From NCBI RefSeq assembly GCF_016741855.1, contig NZ_JAERRH010000003.1, positions 124,001-188,000 on the forward strand: 64,000 nucleotides of DNA, given 5' to 3'. The position numbers were made by a program, and so were the translations under genes. The notes beneath the pieces are model-generated. The model was not told the DNA's origin. It searched no databases and saw nothing but the letters and a program-made list of their open reading frames with translations. The first letter of the stretch is position 1; the number at the start of each line of letters is the position of its first letter. The DNA is from Streptomyces musisoli. GTDB lineage: Bacteria > Actinomycetota > Actinomycetes > Streptomycetales > Streptomycetaceae. This document shows, piece by piece, positions 1 to 10,199 of the stretch.

Positions 1-1
1 G

Positions 2-526
2 CGGGTGCTCGGCCCCGGCTTCGGGTTCGTGCTGGGGTCGGTGACGATGTTCGCGTCGGCGCTGCTCACCGGCGGTGTCGGACCGTGGCTGCCGTTCCAG
101 ATGCTGTCGATGGGCTGGTTCACCATGGGTGCCGGTCTGCTGCCGGGCCCCGCGGGGGTCCCCCTTGTCCGGGCGGGGGCGAGCAGGTGGGAGCGGCTGC
201 GCGGCCGGGGCGAGCTGCTGATGCTCGCCGGCTACGGCTTCCTCGCGGCCTTCGCCTACGGCACGGTCATGAACCTGGCCGGCTGGCCCTTCCTGGGCGG
301 CGCGGCCTCGAACATCTCCTTCGCCGCCGGCGCCCCGGTCACCACCAACCTGGCCCGTTTCGTCGCGTACTGCGTGGCCACCTCGCTCGGCTGGGACCTG
401 GGCCGGGCCCTGTGCACGGTCGTGCTGACCCTCGCCCTCGGGCCGGCGGTGCTGCGGGCGCTGCGGCGGGCCACGCGGCGGGCCGCTTTCGAGACCGCGG
501 TCACATTCGACGGTCCCGCACGGTGA
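2..526 (+). CDS. ECF transporter S component, 5' truncated by window edge
   Basis: This is the C-terminal 174 residues of a membrane protein whose frame is open to the window start, so the true start lies upstream. It has several hydrophobic segments, and the motif TGGVGPWLPFQML followed by GMGAGLLPG-like sequence is typical of actinobacterial ECF-type substrate-binding (S) components. Such proteins capture a vitamin or cofactor in the membrane for an ATPase/EcfT module. The ATPase genes would be expected upstream and are not in view. The substrate cannot be told from sequence. The GTG at position 5 is an internal valine rather than a credible start. Confidence 0.75.
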   Translation, partial: RVLGPGFGFVLGSVTMFASALLTGGVGPWLPFQMLSMGWFTMGAGLLPGPAGVPLVRAGASRWERLRGRGELLMLAGYGFLAAFAYGTVMNLAGWPFLGGAASNISFAAGAPVTTNLARFVAYCVATSLGWDLGRALCTVVLTLALGPAVLRALRRATRRAAFETAVTFDGPAR

Positions 527-860
527 GAAGGCGTGTGCGCGGGGTGAGCGAGCCGGTGAACCACCCCACATGACGCACGTCACCTACGACCCCGGACCGT
601 AGGTCGATTTGTCCGATTCACCCCCTCCTGCGCCCCTTCTGACCTGGGGATTGAGAGCCACGCCACAGAGCGGACGTTTCCCTTCGATCCGGCCACAACT
701 AGTAAAGGGGGTCATTGCGGACAGGTTCCGGGCCTGCTTGTCTTGAGGACGTCGCCAGGCGCCACGAGCCCACCCGGGCCGCGGCGCCGACGCATACCGG
801 CCACAGCGCGTGGTCCATCCCATGCGGGCGATCCCCTGTCCCCGACGCAAGAGGTTCTCC
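527..860. other. Intergenic region with a Crp-like palindrome
   Basis: This 334-base gap lies upstream of the secreted transglycosylase gene. The inverted repeat ATGACGCACGTCAC at 570-583 is one base from the Streptomyces Crp-type consensus GTGNNNNNNGNCAC. Because transglycosylase and rpf genes of Streptomyces are often preceded by a c-di-AMP (ydaO-yuaA) riboswitch, I looked for its conserved GGGTGAAT-type core and did not find it. No credible gene is present. Confidence 0.35.
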
Positions 861-1277
861 GTGTCCGTCTCCTTCATCCGCCGCATCGCTTCCCCGAAGA
901 AGGCCCTCACCACCGCCGCCGTGGCCGCCGCCACCGCCGGTCTGGCTCTGACCGCGGCCCCCGCCCAGGCCGCCGCCCCTGCCTCGGCCTCCTCCGCTCA
1001 GGCCATCGCGCACAAGATGATCCCGGACGCCGCGCAGTTCAACGCGTTCAGCAAGATCGTCTCGCATGAGAGCGGCTGGAACCCGTCCGCCACCAACAGC
1101 TCCTCGGGCGCCTACGGCCTGGTCCAGGCCCTGCCGGGCTCGAAGATGTCCTCCGCCGGCGCCGACTGGAAGACCAACCCGGCCACCCAGATCAAGTGGG
1201 GTCTGGACTACATGAACTCCCGCTACGGCAGCCCGGTCAAGGCCTGGGACTTCTGGCAGGCCAACGGCTGGTACTGA
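861..1277 (+). CDS. Secreted lytic transglycosylase-like protein (SLT fold)
   Basis: The 138-residue precursor begins with a basic n-region, a hydrophobic core and an AxA cleavage site (TAAPAQA, about residue 37), so it is exported. The mature part is a minimal SLT/goose-lysozyme-like domain: SHESGWNP carries the likely catalytic glutamate (E70), followed by GAYGLVQALPGSKM and a WGLDYMNSRYGSP block. The role would be cleavage of peptidoglycan glycan strands at the cell surface, as in small Streptomyces muralytic proteins. GTG at 861 was chosen because AAGAGG stands 6 bases upstream; an ATG at 810 in the same frame gives a poor signal peptide. It is a single-gene unit followed by a perfect hairpin terminator. 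Confidence 0.8.
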   Translation: MSVSFIRRIASPKKALTTAAVAAATAGLALTAAPAQAAAPASASSAQAIAHKMIPDAAQFNAFSKIVSHESGWNPSATNSSSGAYGLVQALPGSKMSSAGADWKTNPATQIKWGLDYMNSRYGSPVKAWDFWQANGWY

Positions 1278-1338
1278 GCCGCCGCACCGACGCCCGGCAC
1301 CTGGCCGGCCCCCACCGGGCCGCGCCACCGCCGACACC

Positions 1339-1369
1339 CGCACCCTCGCCCGCACCGGGCGAGGGTGCG
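1339..1369 (+). terminator. Hairpin terminator after transglycosylase gene
   Basis: A perfect 13-bp stem (CGCACCCTCGCCC paired with GGGCGAGGGTGCG) encloses a 5-base loop, 62 bases after the stop codon. There is no U-tract, as is usual in Streptomyces. Confidence 0.75.
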
Positions 1370-1454
1370 CGCGCATGTCCGGGCAAGTGCGCACGCATGC
1401 CCGGGCGGGGGTGCGTGCATGTCCGGGCGGGGGTGCGTGCGTGTCCGGGCGCGG
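1365..1454. repeat. Four tandem 22-24 bp imperfect repeats
   Basis: Four head-to-tail units start at 1365, 1387, 1411 and 1433. Each reads approximately GTGCGTGCATGTCCGGGCGG. The first unit begins inside the right arm of the preceding terminator. The array occupies the gap before the DUF1275 gene and is probably non-coding. Confidence 0.7.
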
Positions 1455-1580
1455 CCGGCCGTGGCCGCGGGCTCCTCGTGGATGGGCCGACCGGGCTGCT
1501 TTCCCCCGTTCCCCGCGTGTCCCGTGTCACCCCCTGGACACCGCGGACGCAGGCTGCGCCGGGACACCTTCGGAGGAGCG

Positions 1581-2267
1581 ATGACGACGCCGACGCCACC
1601 GGCGCGGGACCCGGAGCCGCGCGGGCTGCGGCTGGTCACCGTGCTGCTGGCGCTGACCGTGGTCAGCGGTCTGATCGACGCCGTCGGCTATCTGGGCCTC
1701 GGCCGGGTCTTCACCGCCAACATGACCGGCAACGTCGTCGTCCTCGGCTTCGCCGCGGCGGGTGCCCCCGGCTTCTCCGTGCCCCACACGGCCGCCTCCC
1801 TGGTCTGCTTCCTGCTGGGCGCGGTGACCGGCGGCCGGGTGGCGGCCCGCCACGGCTCGGGCTCCCGTCGCAGGTGGGCCCGGCTGATCCTGGCGGCGGA
1901 GGCGGTGCTGGTCGGCGCCTCGGCGGCCGTGGCGTTCGCCTGGCCGGGCACCGCCGGCACCCGGTACGCCCTGATCGCCCTCACGGCCTACGCGATGGGC
2001 CTGCGCAACGCCACGGTCCGCAAACTGGGCGTGCCCGACCTCACCACCACGGTGCTCACCATGACCCTGACCGGCCTGGCCGCGGAGTCCCGCCTCGGCG
2101 CCGGCACCGGCGACCGCTCCCCGCGCCGCACGGCCTCGGTGCTCGCCCTGGCCGGCGGCGCCTGCCTGGGCGCGTGGCTGGTCCTGCACCACGGCCTGGG
2201 CGTCCCGCTGCTGCTCGCGGCGCTGGTGACCGGGACGATGGCGGTGGTGGCCTCGGGCCGGGAGTGA
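1581..2267 (+). CDS. YoaK family (DUF1275) membrane protein
   Basis: This 228-residue protein has about six hydrophobic helices and the family signature GRVFTANMTGNVVVLG near the N-terminus (roughly residues 40-55). A second conserved block, MGLRNATVRKLGVPDLTTTVLT, lies near the middle of the second half. DUF1275 proteins are widespread inner-membrane proteins of unknown transport function. ATG at 1581 is preceded by CGGAGG at good spacing; the frame is open far upstream, but that part is low-complexity repeat translation. It stands alone, convergent with the P450 gene 13 bases away. Confidence 0.85.
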   Translation: MTTPTPPARDPEPRGLRLVTVLLALTVVSGLIDAVGYLGLGRVFTANMTGNVVVLGFAAAGAPGFSVPHTAASLVCFLLGAVTGGRVAARHGSGSRRRWARLILAAEAVLVGASAAVAFAWPGTAGTRYALIALTAYAMGLRNATVRKLGVPDLTTTVLTMTLTGLAAESRLGAGTGDRSPRRTASVLALAGGACLGAWLVLHHGLGVPLLLAALVTGTMAVVASGRE

Positions 2268-2280
2268 GGAGCGCCACGCC

Positions 2281-3516
2281 TCAGCCGGCCACGACGCGGA
2301 GTTCCTTCACCCCGTTGATCCAGGCCGAGCGCAGCCGGCGCGGGTTCCCCGCCAGGCGCAGTCCGGGCATCGCGTCGGCTATCGCCCCGAAGATCAGGTC
2401 GATCTCCAGCACCGCCAGGGACTTGCCGAGGCAGTAGTGGGGACCGCCTCCGCCGAAGCCCAGGTGGGGGTTGGGATCACGGGTGATGTCGAACGCGTCG
2501 GGGTCGGTGAAGACCTCGGGGTCGTGGTTGGCGGAGGCGTAGAACAGGCCGACCCGGTCGCCCTTCCGGATCGGCACACCGCCCAGTTCGGTGTCCTGGG
2601 CCGCCGTCCGCTGGAAGGCGTTGACCGGGGTCGCCCAGCGGACGATCTCCTCGGCCGTGGTCGAGGGGCGCTCGCGCTTGAAGAGGTCCCACTGGTCGGG
2701 GTGGGTGAGGAAGGCGTGCATGCCATGGGTGATCGCGTTGCGGGTGGTCTCATTGCCGGCCACCGCGAGCATCAGCACGAAGAAGCCGAACTCGTCGGAG
2801 TTCAGGTTGCCCTCGTCCTCCGCCGCCACCAGGGTCGTCACGATGTCGTGGGCGGGACACCGCTTGCGTTCGGCGGCCATGTTCATGGCGTAGGCGATGA
2901 TCTCGGCGGCCGACCGGGCGCCGACCTCCTGCGTGATGGCGTACTCGGGGTCGTCGTAGGCGATCATCCTGTTGGACCAGTCGAAGATCTTGGACCGGTC
3001 CTCCTGCGGGACGCCGATCAGCTCGGCGATGGCCTGGAGGGGCAGCTCGCAGGCGACCTCGGTGACGAAGTCGAAGGGGCCGGAGCCGGCGCGGGCGGCG
3101 GCGACGATCGCCTCGGCGCGGGCGCGCAGCCGGTCCTCCAGGGCACGGATGGAGCGTGGCGTGAACCCTCGCTGCACTATCTGGCGCACCCGCGTATGTT
3201 CCGGAGGATCCATGTTGAGCAGGATCAGCCGCTGCGCGTCGATCGCGTCGCGCTCGATGTGCTCGTTGAAGCGGATGATCGCGGTGTTCAGGGAGGAGGA
3301 GAAGAGTTCCGGGTGCGTGGAGACGTACTTGACGTCGGCGTGCCTGGTCACGGCCCAGTAGCCGGTGTCGGCGAAGCCCGCGAGACCGTGCGGCTGCGGG
3401 ATCCGGCGGACCGGTTCGGTCCGGCGCAGTTCGGCGAACTCCGGGAGGGGCACGCGGTGGTGCAGCAGGTCGGGGTCGGTGAGGTCGAACCCGTCGGGCA
3501 GCGCTGGACAGGGCAT
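2281..3516 (-). CDS. Cytochrome P450, CYP125-like (steroid side-chain oxidase family)
   Basis: A full-length 411-residue soluble bacterial P450. The I-helix oxygen-activation motif AVAGNETTRNA, the K-helix EEIVRW (ExxR) and the heme loop GFGGGGPHYCLG with Cys362 are all present. The N-terminal DLTDPDLLHHRVPLPEFAELRRTEPV and FSSSLNTAII blocks are those of the CYP125/CYP142 group, whose characterised members oxidise the terminal C26/27 carbon of cholesterol or cholestenone. The divergent neighbour is a FadA5-like thiolase, which supports a steroid or branched-side-chain role. A KstR-like palindrome lies 48 bases upstream of the start. No ferredoxin gene is adjacent, so electrons must come from elsewhere. 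The substrate is inferred and not shown. Confidence 0.85.
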   Translation of the reverse strand: MPCPALPDGFDLTDPDLLHHRVPLPEFAELRRTEPVRRIPQPHGLAGFADTGYWAVTRHADVKYVSTHPELFSSSLNTAIIRFNEHIERDAIDAQRLILLNMDPPEHTRVRQIVQRGFTPRSIRALEDRLRARAEAIVAAARAGSGPFDFVTEVACELPLQAIAELIGVPQEDRSKIFDWSNRMIAYDDPEYAITQEVGARSAAEIIAYAMNMAAERKRCPAHDIVTTLVAAEDEGNLNSDEFGFFVLMLAVAGNETTRNAITHGMHAFLTHPDQWDLFKRERPSTTAEEIVRWATPVNAFQRTAAQDTELGGVPIRKGDRVGLFYASANHDPEVFTDPDAFDITRDPNPHLGFGGGGPHYCLGKSLAVLEIDLIFGAIADAMPGLRLAGNPRRLRSAWINGVKELRVVAG

Positions 3517-3536
3517 CGGCGTCTCCAGCCATCTGA

Positions 3537-5140
<1,604 letters not shown>

Positions 5141-5160
<20 letters not shown>

Positions 5161-5971
5161 AGCGGTCCTCCATCACTCGCCGAATCAGCTTCACCGAGTC
5201 CCGGAGGGACAGTGCGGCAGCCTGAAGATGATCGTAACGGAGTGAGCACTTGTTGACGGTGCCTCGGTCGGCGGTCGGATGCCCGCTGCCGCCATAGCCC
5301 TCCGTGTACACGATGGCCGGGTCGTGCTCGAAGTGGTAGAGGTCGAACGAGCCTTGCAGCCCCGCGTGCGCGCCGGCCTTGAACGGCAGGATCTGGATGT
5401 TGATCAGGGGGTTGTCCTCGAACGCCAGCAGATGTGCGAGTTGCTCCCGCATGACGTCCTTATCACCGATCTCTTGAAGCAGCGCACCCTCGCTGATGAT
5501 TGCCCAGAAGGACGGGGGTTCCTGCTTCTCGAAGATGAGCTGGCGAGCCATACGCGCGGCAGTACGGTCGTCGAGCCTGGTCTGGTCGAGCACGCCAAGC
5601 ACGGCACATGCGTATGCCGGGGTCTGCAACAGGCCGTGAAACAGGTGCGTGTGGAAGGTGTTGATCTGGGTGGCCCTTGCCTCCAGCTCAGCCACCTGCT
5701 GAAACCACGCCGGAAGTTGGCTTCGCATCACCAATGGGACGAGTCGTGTCAGTAGCCCACCCGTCCCCAGCGCCGCATCCACGCGCTCACTGAACTCAGG
5801 CGTCGGCAATTTACGCGCCGTCTCCACCTGACCGACGAGCGACCCCGTGTAGTTGACGATCTCCCCCAGTTGCCGCTGGGTCAGGCCGGCGGCCTCCCGG
5901 TAGCGGCGCAGTTCGAAGCCGTAGTAGTCGAGCGGTGAGGCGCCCGGGTCGAGGGTGTTGATGTGGGCCAC
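5141..5971 (-). CDS. XRE-family regulator with DUF5753 domain
   Basis: A 276-residue regulator. The N-terminal helix-turn-helix reads LTQRQLGEIVNYTGSLVGQVE (about residues 31-51). The rest (about residues 100-270) is a DUF5753 domain, with the typical HTHLFHGLLQTPAYACAVL and INIQILPFKAGAHAG blocks. Together with the overlapping DUF397 gene it forms the WhiJ-type regulatory pair that Streptomyces keeps in many copies, some controlling development or antibiotic production. GTG at 5971 follows GAGGGGG at good spacing. Its target is unknown; such pairs commonly act on their own promoter and adjacent genes. Confidence 0.85.
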
Positions 5972-6063
5972 GGTCGGCCCCCTCTCGTACGACAGGGCCC
6001 ACAGCCGGACCCGTTGTATCCGTCCTGTAGCCCAGCGTAGTGACGGGAGGTCAGCCTCGTACC

Positions 6064-6492
6064 GTGAACCTCGACATTCCCCACACCCCCCAGTACCGCA
6101 TGTACCTCACCGTCGGCGAGCACTCCGTACGTCACATCCGCCGCGTCGTCCGCTCGCTGCTCCACGAGTGGGAGCTGCCCGGGCTGGTCTTCGCCGTGGA
6201 GCTGGGCGTCGGCGAGCTGGTCACCAACGTCGTGCGGCACGTGCCCGACCGCCGCTGCACGCTCGTCGTGGCGCGGCGGACGGCGGCGGTGCGGGCCGAA
6301 GTGACCGATGGCCACGCCCTCCTGCCCCGTCTGCGGCCGGACGTGGACGAGGAGTCGGAGGGCGGTCGCGGTCTGGCCCTGCTCGACGCCGTCGTGGACA
6401 AGTGGGGCGTGTCACCGGGCGTGGGCGGCGGGAAGACGGTCTGGTTCGAGTGCGGGTTCCCGGACGCCGTCCACCCGGTGGCCGAAGCGTGA
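6064..6492 (+). CDS. ATP-binding protein, RsbW-like anti-sigma/serine kinase (HATPase_c)
   Basis: A small single-domain GHKL ATPase of about 142 residues. The N-box is ELGVGELVTNVVRH and the G-box ESEGGRGLALLDAVVDKWGV; both ATP-contacting motifs are intact. There is no sensor domain or histidine phosphoacceptor, which is the architecture of RsbW/SpoIIAB-like switch kinases and of the many orphan Streptomyces copies thought to control sigma factors or anti-anti-sigma proteins. GTG at 6064 is preferred for its upstream GGGAGG, although spacing is long; an in-frame GTG at 6040 lacks a ribosome site. It is divergent from the XRE gene and followed by a terminator. Partner proteins are not encoded nearby. 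Confidence 0.8.
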   Translation: MNLDIPHTPQYRMYLTVGEHSVRHIRRVVRSLLHEWELPGLVFAVELGVGELVTNVVRHVPDRRCTLVVARRTAAVRAEVTDGHALLPRLRPDVDEESEGGRGLALLDAVVDKWGVSPGVGGGKTVWFECGFPDAVHPVAEA

Positions 6493-6515
6493 GCGTGGGG
6501 CCTGCGGAACGGCCG

Positions 6516-6550
6516 CGGCCGGCCCGGGGCTGTGTGCCCGGGGCCGGCCG
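6516..6550. terminator. Bidirectional hairpin between convergent genes
   Basis: Perfect 10-bp arms (CGGCCGGCCC with GGGCCGGCCG) surround a loop that can pair further. The hairpin lies between the ends of the convergent ATPase and MFS genes and can serve both. Confidence 0.65.
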
Positions 6551-6575
6551 TGTCCGCGTCGTCTTCCCGTGGGGC

Positions 6576-7949
6576 CTACCGGCCCTCGACCGAGGGCGCG
6601 GAACCCGGCAGGGGGCGGCCCGCCGACTCCGACATGCGCCACACGGCGAACCCGCCGATCACGGCCGCGGCCATCATGTAGTAGGCGGGCATCATCATGT
6701 TGCCCGTCGCCCCGATCAGCGCGGTGACCACCAGCGGCGTCGTACCGCCGAACAGGGACACCGACACGTTGAAGCCGATCGACAGGGAGCCGTAGCGCAC
6801 CCGGGTCGGGAAGAGGGCGGGCAGCGCGGCCGGCATGGCCGCCGTGAAGCACACCAGCAGCAGGCCCAGGGCGCCCATGCCCAGCCCCACGGCCAGCAGG
6901 CTGCCGTCGCGGATCAGCAGCAGGGCGGGGACGGACAGGAACAGGAAGCCCGCGCAGCCCGCCGCGATCACCGGGCGGCGGCCGATCCGGTCGGTCAGGG
7001 CGCCCGCGAACGGCTGGACGATCATCATCAGGACCATCACACCGAGCACGACCAGCAGACCGTGCGTCTCGTCGTACTTCAGCTCACTGGTGAGGTAGCT
7101 CGGCATGTACGACAGCAGCATGTAGTCGGTGACGTTGAAGACCAGCACCAGGCCCATGCACAGCAGCAGCGCCTTCCACTGGCCCGCGACCATCTCGCGC
7201 AGCGGCACCTTGGGCCGCGCGGCCTCCGCCTTCTCGACCTCCGCCGCGAACGCCGGGGTCTCCTCCAGCCGCATCCGCAGGTACAGGCCGATGATGCCCA
7301 TCGGGCCCGCGATCAGGAACGGGATGCGCCAGCCCCAGGAGGTGAGGTCGTCGGAGGAGAGCAGGGCGGTCATCAGGGTGACCAGGCCCGCACCGCCGAT
7401 GTAACCGGCCAGCGTGCCGAACTCCAGCCAGCTGCCGAAGAAGCCGCGCTTCTTGTCCGGCGCGTACTCGGCGATGAAGGTGGACGCGCCGGCGTACTCG
7501 CCGCCGGTGGAGAAGCCCTGGACCAGGCGGGCGGCCAGCAGCAGGATCGGCGCGCCGACACCGATCGTCGCGTAGGACGGGATCAGGCCGATCGCGAACG
7601 TGCCCGCCGCCATCATGATCATGGTGACGGCGAGGACCTTCTGACGGCCCACGCGGTCGCCGAGCGGGCCGAAGACCATGCCGCCGAGCGGGCGGACCAG
7701 GAAGGCCGCCGCGAAGGCGCCGAACGTCGACAGCAGCTGGGCGGTCGGGTTGCCGGACGGGAAGAAGACCTTGCCCAGGGTGACCGCGATGTAGCTGTAG
7801 ACACCGAAGTCGAACCATTCCATCGCGTTGCCGAGCGCCGCCGCCTTGACGGCGCGCTTGACCAGCGCGGGATCGGTGACGGTGACGTCGTGGGCCTTGG
7901 TGGCGCTACGGGTCTTCTGATGCGGGATGACTGCTGTGGCGGTCGCCAA
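6576..7949 (-). CDS. MFS metabolite:H+ symporter, ProP-like
   Basis: A 457-residue, 12-helix transporter of the metabolite:H+ symporter family. Diagnostic features are AAALGNAMEWFDFGVYSYIA in helix 1, GPLGDRVGRQKVLAVTMIMMA in loop 2-3, QGFSTGGEYAGASTFIAEYAP in helices 4-5, and the second cytoplasmic loop GALTDRIGRRPVIA. This is the ProP/KgtP group, which imports proline, betaine or dicarboxylates with protons, so an osmoprotectant or organic-acid uptake role is likely. The first in-frame start is TTG at 7949, with AAAGG upstream at somewhat long spacing. It stands alone and faces a well-spaced upstream region (7950-8317) shared with the DUF2330 gene. Confidence 0.85.
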   Translation of the reverse strand: MATATAVIPHQKTRSATKAHDVTVTDPALVKRAVKAAALGNAMEWFDFGVYSYIAVTLGKVFFPSGNPTAQLLSTFGAFAAAFLVRPLGGMVFGPLGDRVGRQKVLAVTMIMMAAGTFAIGLIPSYATIGVGAPILLLAARLVQGFSTGGEYAGASTFIAEYAPDKKRGFFGSWLEFGTLAGYIGGAGLVTLMTALLSSDDLTSWGWRIPFLIAGPMGIIGLYLRMRLEETPAFAAEVEKAEAARPKVPLREMVAGQWKALLLCMGLVLVFNVTDYMLLSYMPSYLTSELKYDETHGLLVVLGVMVLMMIVQPFAGALTDRIGRRPVIAAGCAGFLFLSVPALLLIRDGSLLAVGLGMGALGLLLVCFTAAMPAALPALFPTRVRYGSLSIGFNVSVSLFGGTTPLVVTALIGATGNMMMPAYYMMAAAVIGGFAVWRMSESAGRPLPGSAPSVEGR

Positions 7950-8280
7950 AACGGGGCTCGCCTACCTTTCGACGGGGACAGGGACGGGCCCGAGACGGCG
8001 GCGGTGACGTACGCCGGGCCGAAAAACGACCATAGGGTGACTTCTGCCCTTTACGTGCCGTACGCGTTTACATGCAGAGTGCAGCTAAAACGCGGATACG
8101 CAGGTACGTCTGCCCGCTCACGCAGCGCCATCCGCCCTGCTCGGTGTGATCCTTGTCGCGCCCCCGCGACGCAACCGGCCCCTCGCGGGGCTGTCGTCTT
8201 TCGGACATATGCGGACGGATGACAGGTGAACCGGGAGCTGCGCCGGCCGGCGGAACCGTCGCGGCACCGCAGCCGTCTGT

Positions 8281-8307
8281 ACCCCCGTCACCGGCAACGA
8301 CGGGGGT
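8281..8307 (+). other. Stem-loop just upstream of DUF2330 start
   Basis: Perfect 9-bp arms ACCCCCGTC and GACGGGGGT flank a 9-base loop, ending 10 bases before the preferred GTG start. It would overlap the 5' leader or the ribosome-binding region and so could modulate translation. Confidence 0.5.
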
Positions 8308-8317
8308 CAACGGAACA

Positions 8318-9439
8318 GTGCTCGCCACCCACGCCGCACGCGCACGCCTGCTCGCGGTCGTCCTGTCCCTGCTCGGCATCCAGCTGACCTGGCTCATCGC
8401 CCCCGCGTACGCCTGCGGCTGCGGCGCCATGGTGCCCGATCCGGCCACCCGCATCGCCGTCTCCGACGAGCGGTCGGTCCTGCGCTGGGACGGCCGGCAG
8501 GAGCAGATCGTGATGCGGCTGACGGTCGACGGCGACGCCGAGCACGCCGCCTGGATCATGCCGGTCCCGCACCGGGCGACCGTCCGCCTCGGCGACGCCG
8601 CCCTCTTCGACCAGCTGGCCGAGGCGGTCGCCCCCGTGCACCGCACCCGCTACCACTTCTGGCCGGAGAACGGCGAGTGGCCCTTCGACGGCCGCCACCT
8701 GGCCGGCGACGCCGCGCTCCCCGCCCCCGGCGGCACCGGCGTCGGCGTCGTCGGCCGCCAGCGGCTCGGCCCCTTCGACGTGGCCCGCCTGACCGCCACC
8801 GACCCGGCGGCCCTCCAGGACTGGCTGCGCGACCACGGCTTCTCGCTCCCCGCCCGGCTGAAGACCGCCCTGCGGCCGTACGTGGACCGCCACTGGGAGT
8901 ACGTCGCCGTCCGCCTCGCCCCCGACACGCACGGCACCGCGCTGCACGGCGCCCTCGACCCGCTGCACCTCACCTTCGCCGCCGACCGGCCGGTCTACCC
9001 GATGCGCCTGTCCCGGCTGGCCACCACCCCGCAGTCGCTCGGCCTGTACGTCCTCGCCGCGCACCGCATGGAGACGAGCGGGACCATCGGCGGCTCACCG
9101 CCCGACGTGCTGTTCGCCGGGCGGCTCGGCACCCACGAGGGCGCCCTGGGGAAGCTGGCCGCCGGCACCCCCTACCTGACGGCCCTCACCCAGAGCTTCC
9201 CCGACCCCGCCCGCATCCTTGGCGACCACGAGCTGCGCCGGGCGGCCGCGGACACGCCGGTCCAGCAGGTGATCTACGAGGACGAGCTGCTCCGGGTCGC
9301 CGGGATCCCGGCCTGGTCGCTGACGGTCGGCGGCACACTGGCCGTCGTCGTCGCGGCCGCCGCCCTGGTCGTCGTACGGCGCTCGCGGCGGCCGGTGACT
9401 CCGCCGCCGCCGGTCGCCCCGCCCGCGCCGCTGGGCTGA
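8318..9439 (+). CDS. DUF2330 domain protein, secreted or membrane anchored
   Basis: A 373-residue protein. It starts with a signal sequence (basic ATHAARAR, then a leucine-rich core) ending before the cysteine pair in AYACGCGAMVPDP, a DUF2330 hallmark. The body follows that family, with HAAWIMPVPHRATVRLGDAALFDQL near the start. The C-terminus ends with a hydrophobic helix (about residues 325-347) and a basic/proline tail, so the domain is probably exposed outside the membrane and tethered at its C-terminus. The function of DUF2330 is unknown. GTG at 8318 gives a canonical signal peptide; ATG at 8219 would add about 33 unstructured residues and place a strong hairpin inside the coding region. 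Confidence 0.75.
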   Translation: MLATHAARARLLAVVLSLLGIQLTWLIAPAYACGCGAMVPDPATRIAVSDERSVLRWDGRQEQIVMRLTVDGDAEHAAWIMPVPHRATVRLGDAALFDQLAEAVAPVHRTRYHFWPENGEWPFDGRHLAGDAALPAPGGTGVGVVGRQRLGPFDVARLTATDPAALQDWLRDHGFSLPARLKTALRPYVDRHWEYVAVRLAPDTHGTALHGALDPLHLTFAADRPVYPMRLSRLATTPQSLGLYVLAAHRMETSGTIGGSPPDVLFAGRLGTHEGALGKLAAGTPYLTALTQSFPDPARILGDHELRRAAADTPVQQVIYEDELLRVAGIPAWSLTVGGTLAVVVAAAALVVVRRSRRPVTPPPPVAPPAPLG

Positions 9440-9502
9440 GATCATCGAAGCGGGCAGGGCGGTACAGCCTCCGGAAGACACTCGGGAAAGGCAGCAGGCG
9501 CT

Positions 9503-10174
9503 ATGAGCGGGTCGCAGCTCTGGGAAGACGTCGACGACTACTTCATCAGCCATCTCTCACCGGACGACGATGCGTTGCGGGCGGCCTTGCGGGACAGTGA
9601 GGCCGCCGGGCTGCCCAGCATCGCCGTCACCGCCGCGCAGGGGAAGTTCCTCCAGCTGCTCGCCCAGGTGCAGGGCGCCAGGAACATCCTGGAGATCGGC
9701 ACCCTCGGCGGGTACAGCACGATCTGGATGGCCCGTGCCCTGCCCGAGGACGGCAGGCTGGTCTCGCTGGAGTACAGCGCCAAGCACGCGGACGTGGCCA
9801 CCCGCAACATCGCCCGCGCCGGCCTGGAGCGGATCGTGGAGGTGCGCGTGGGCCCGGCCCTGGAGTCGCTGCCCAAGCTCGCCGACGAGAACCCGGCCCC
9901 CTTCGACCTGGTCTTCATCGACGCGGACAAGGCCAACAACGCGCACTACGTGGAGTGGGCGCTGCGGCTCAGCCGGGCGGGCAGCCTGATCGTGGTGGAC
10001 AACGTGGTGCGCGGCGGCCGGGTGACCGACGCGGGCAGCACCGACCCGGACGTGGTCGGCACCCGCGCCGCGATCGAGCTGATCGCCGGCCACCCGCGGC
10101 TGAGCGGCACCGCGCTCCAGACGGTCGGCGGCAAGGGCCACGACGGTTTCGCGCTGGCCCGGGTGCTGGGCTGA
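9503..10174 (+). CDS. SAM-dependent O-methyltransferase (class I, CCoAMT type)
   Basis: A 223-residue O-methyltransferase of the caffeoyl-CoA/catechol type. Motif I is NILEIGTLGGYSTIWMARAL (SAM binding), followed by LVSLEYSAKHADVA; the metal-binding stretch is DLVFIDADKANNAHYVEWAL, and VVDNVVRGGRV is the family's metal/substrate loop. It is a soluble enzyme likely acting on a small catechol-like or phenolic substrate. Full-length for the family. ATG at 9503 is preceded by AAAGGCAGCAGG. The gene follows DUF2330 by 63 bases, with no obvious biochemical link, and is convergent with the FHA-like gene. Confidence 0.85.
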   Translation: MSGSQLWEDVDDYFISHLSPDDDALRAALRDSEAAGLPSIAVTAAQGKFLQLLAQVQGARNILEIGTLGGYSTIWMARALPEDGRLVSLEYSAKHADVATRNIARAGLERIVEVRVGPALESLPKLADENPAPFDLVFIDADKANNAHYVEWALRLSRAGSLIVVDNVVRGGRVTDAGSTDPDVVGTRAAIELIAGHPRLSGTALQTVGGKGHDGFALARVLG

Positions 10175-10199
10175 GCCCGGGCCAGGACGCGGGCGGGGC

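Noticed and set aside
527..860. c-di-AMP riboswitch before the transglycosylase gene
   Set aside because: The conserved ydaO core sequences were not found.
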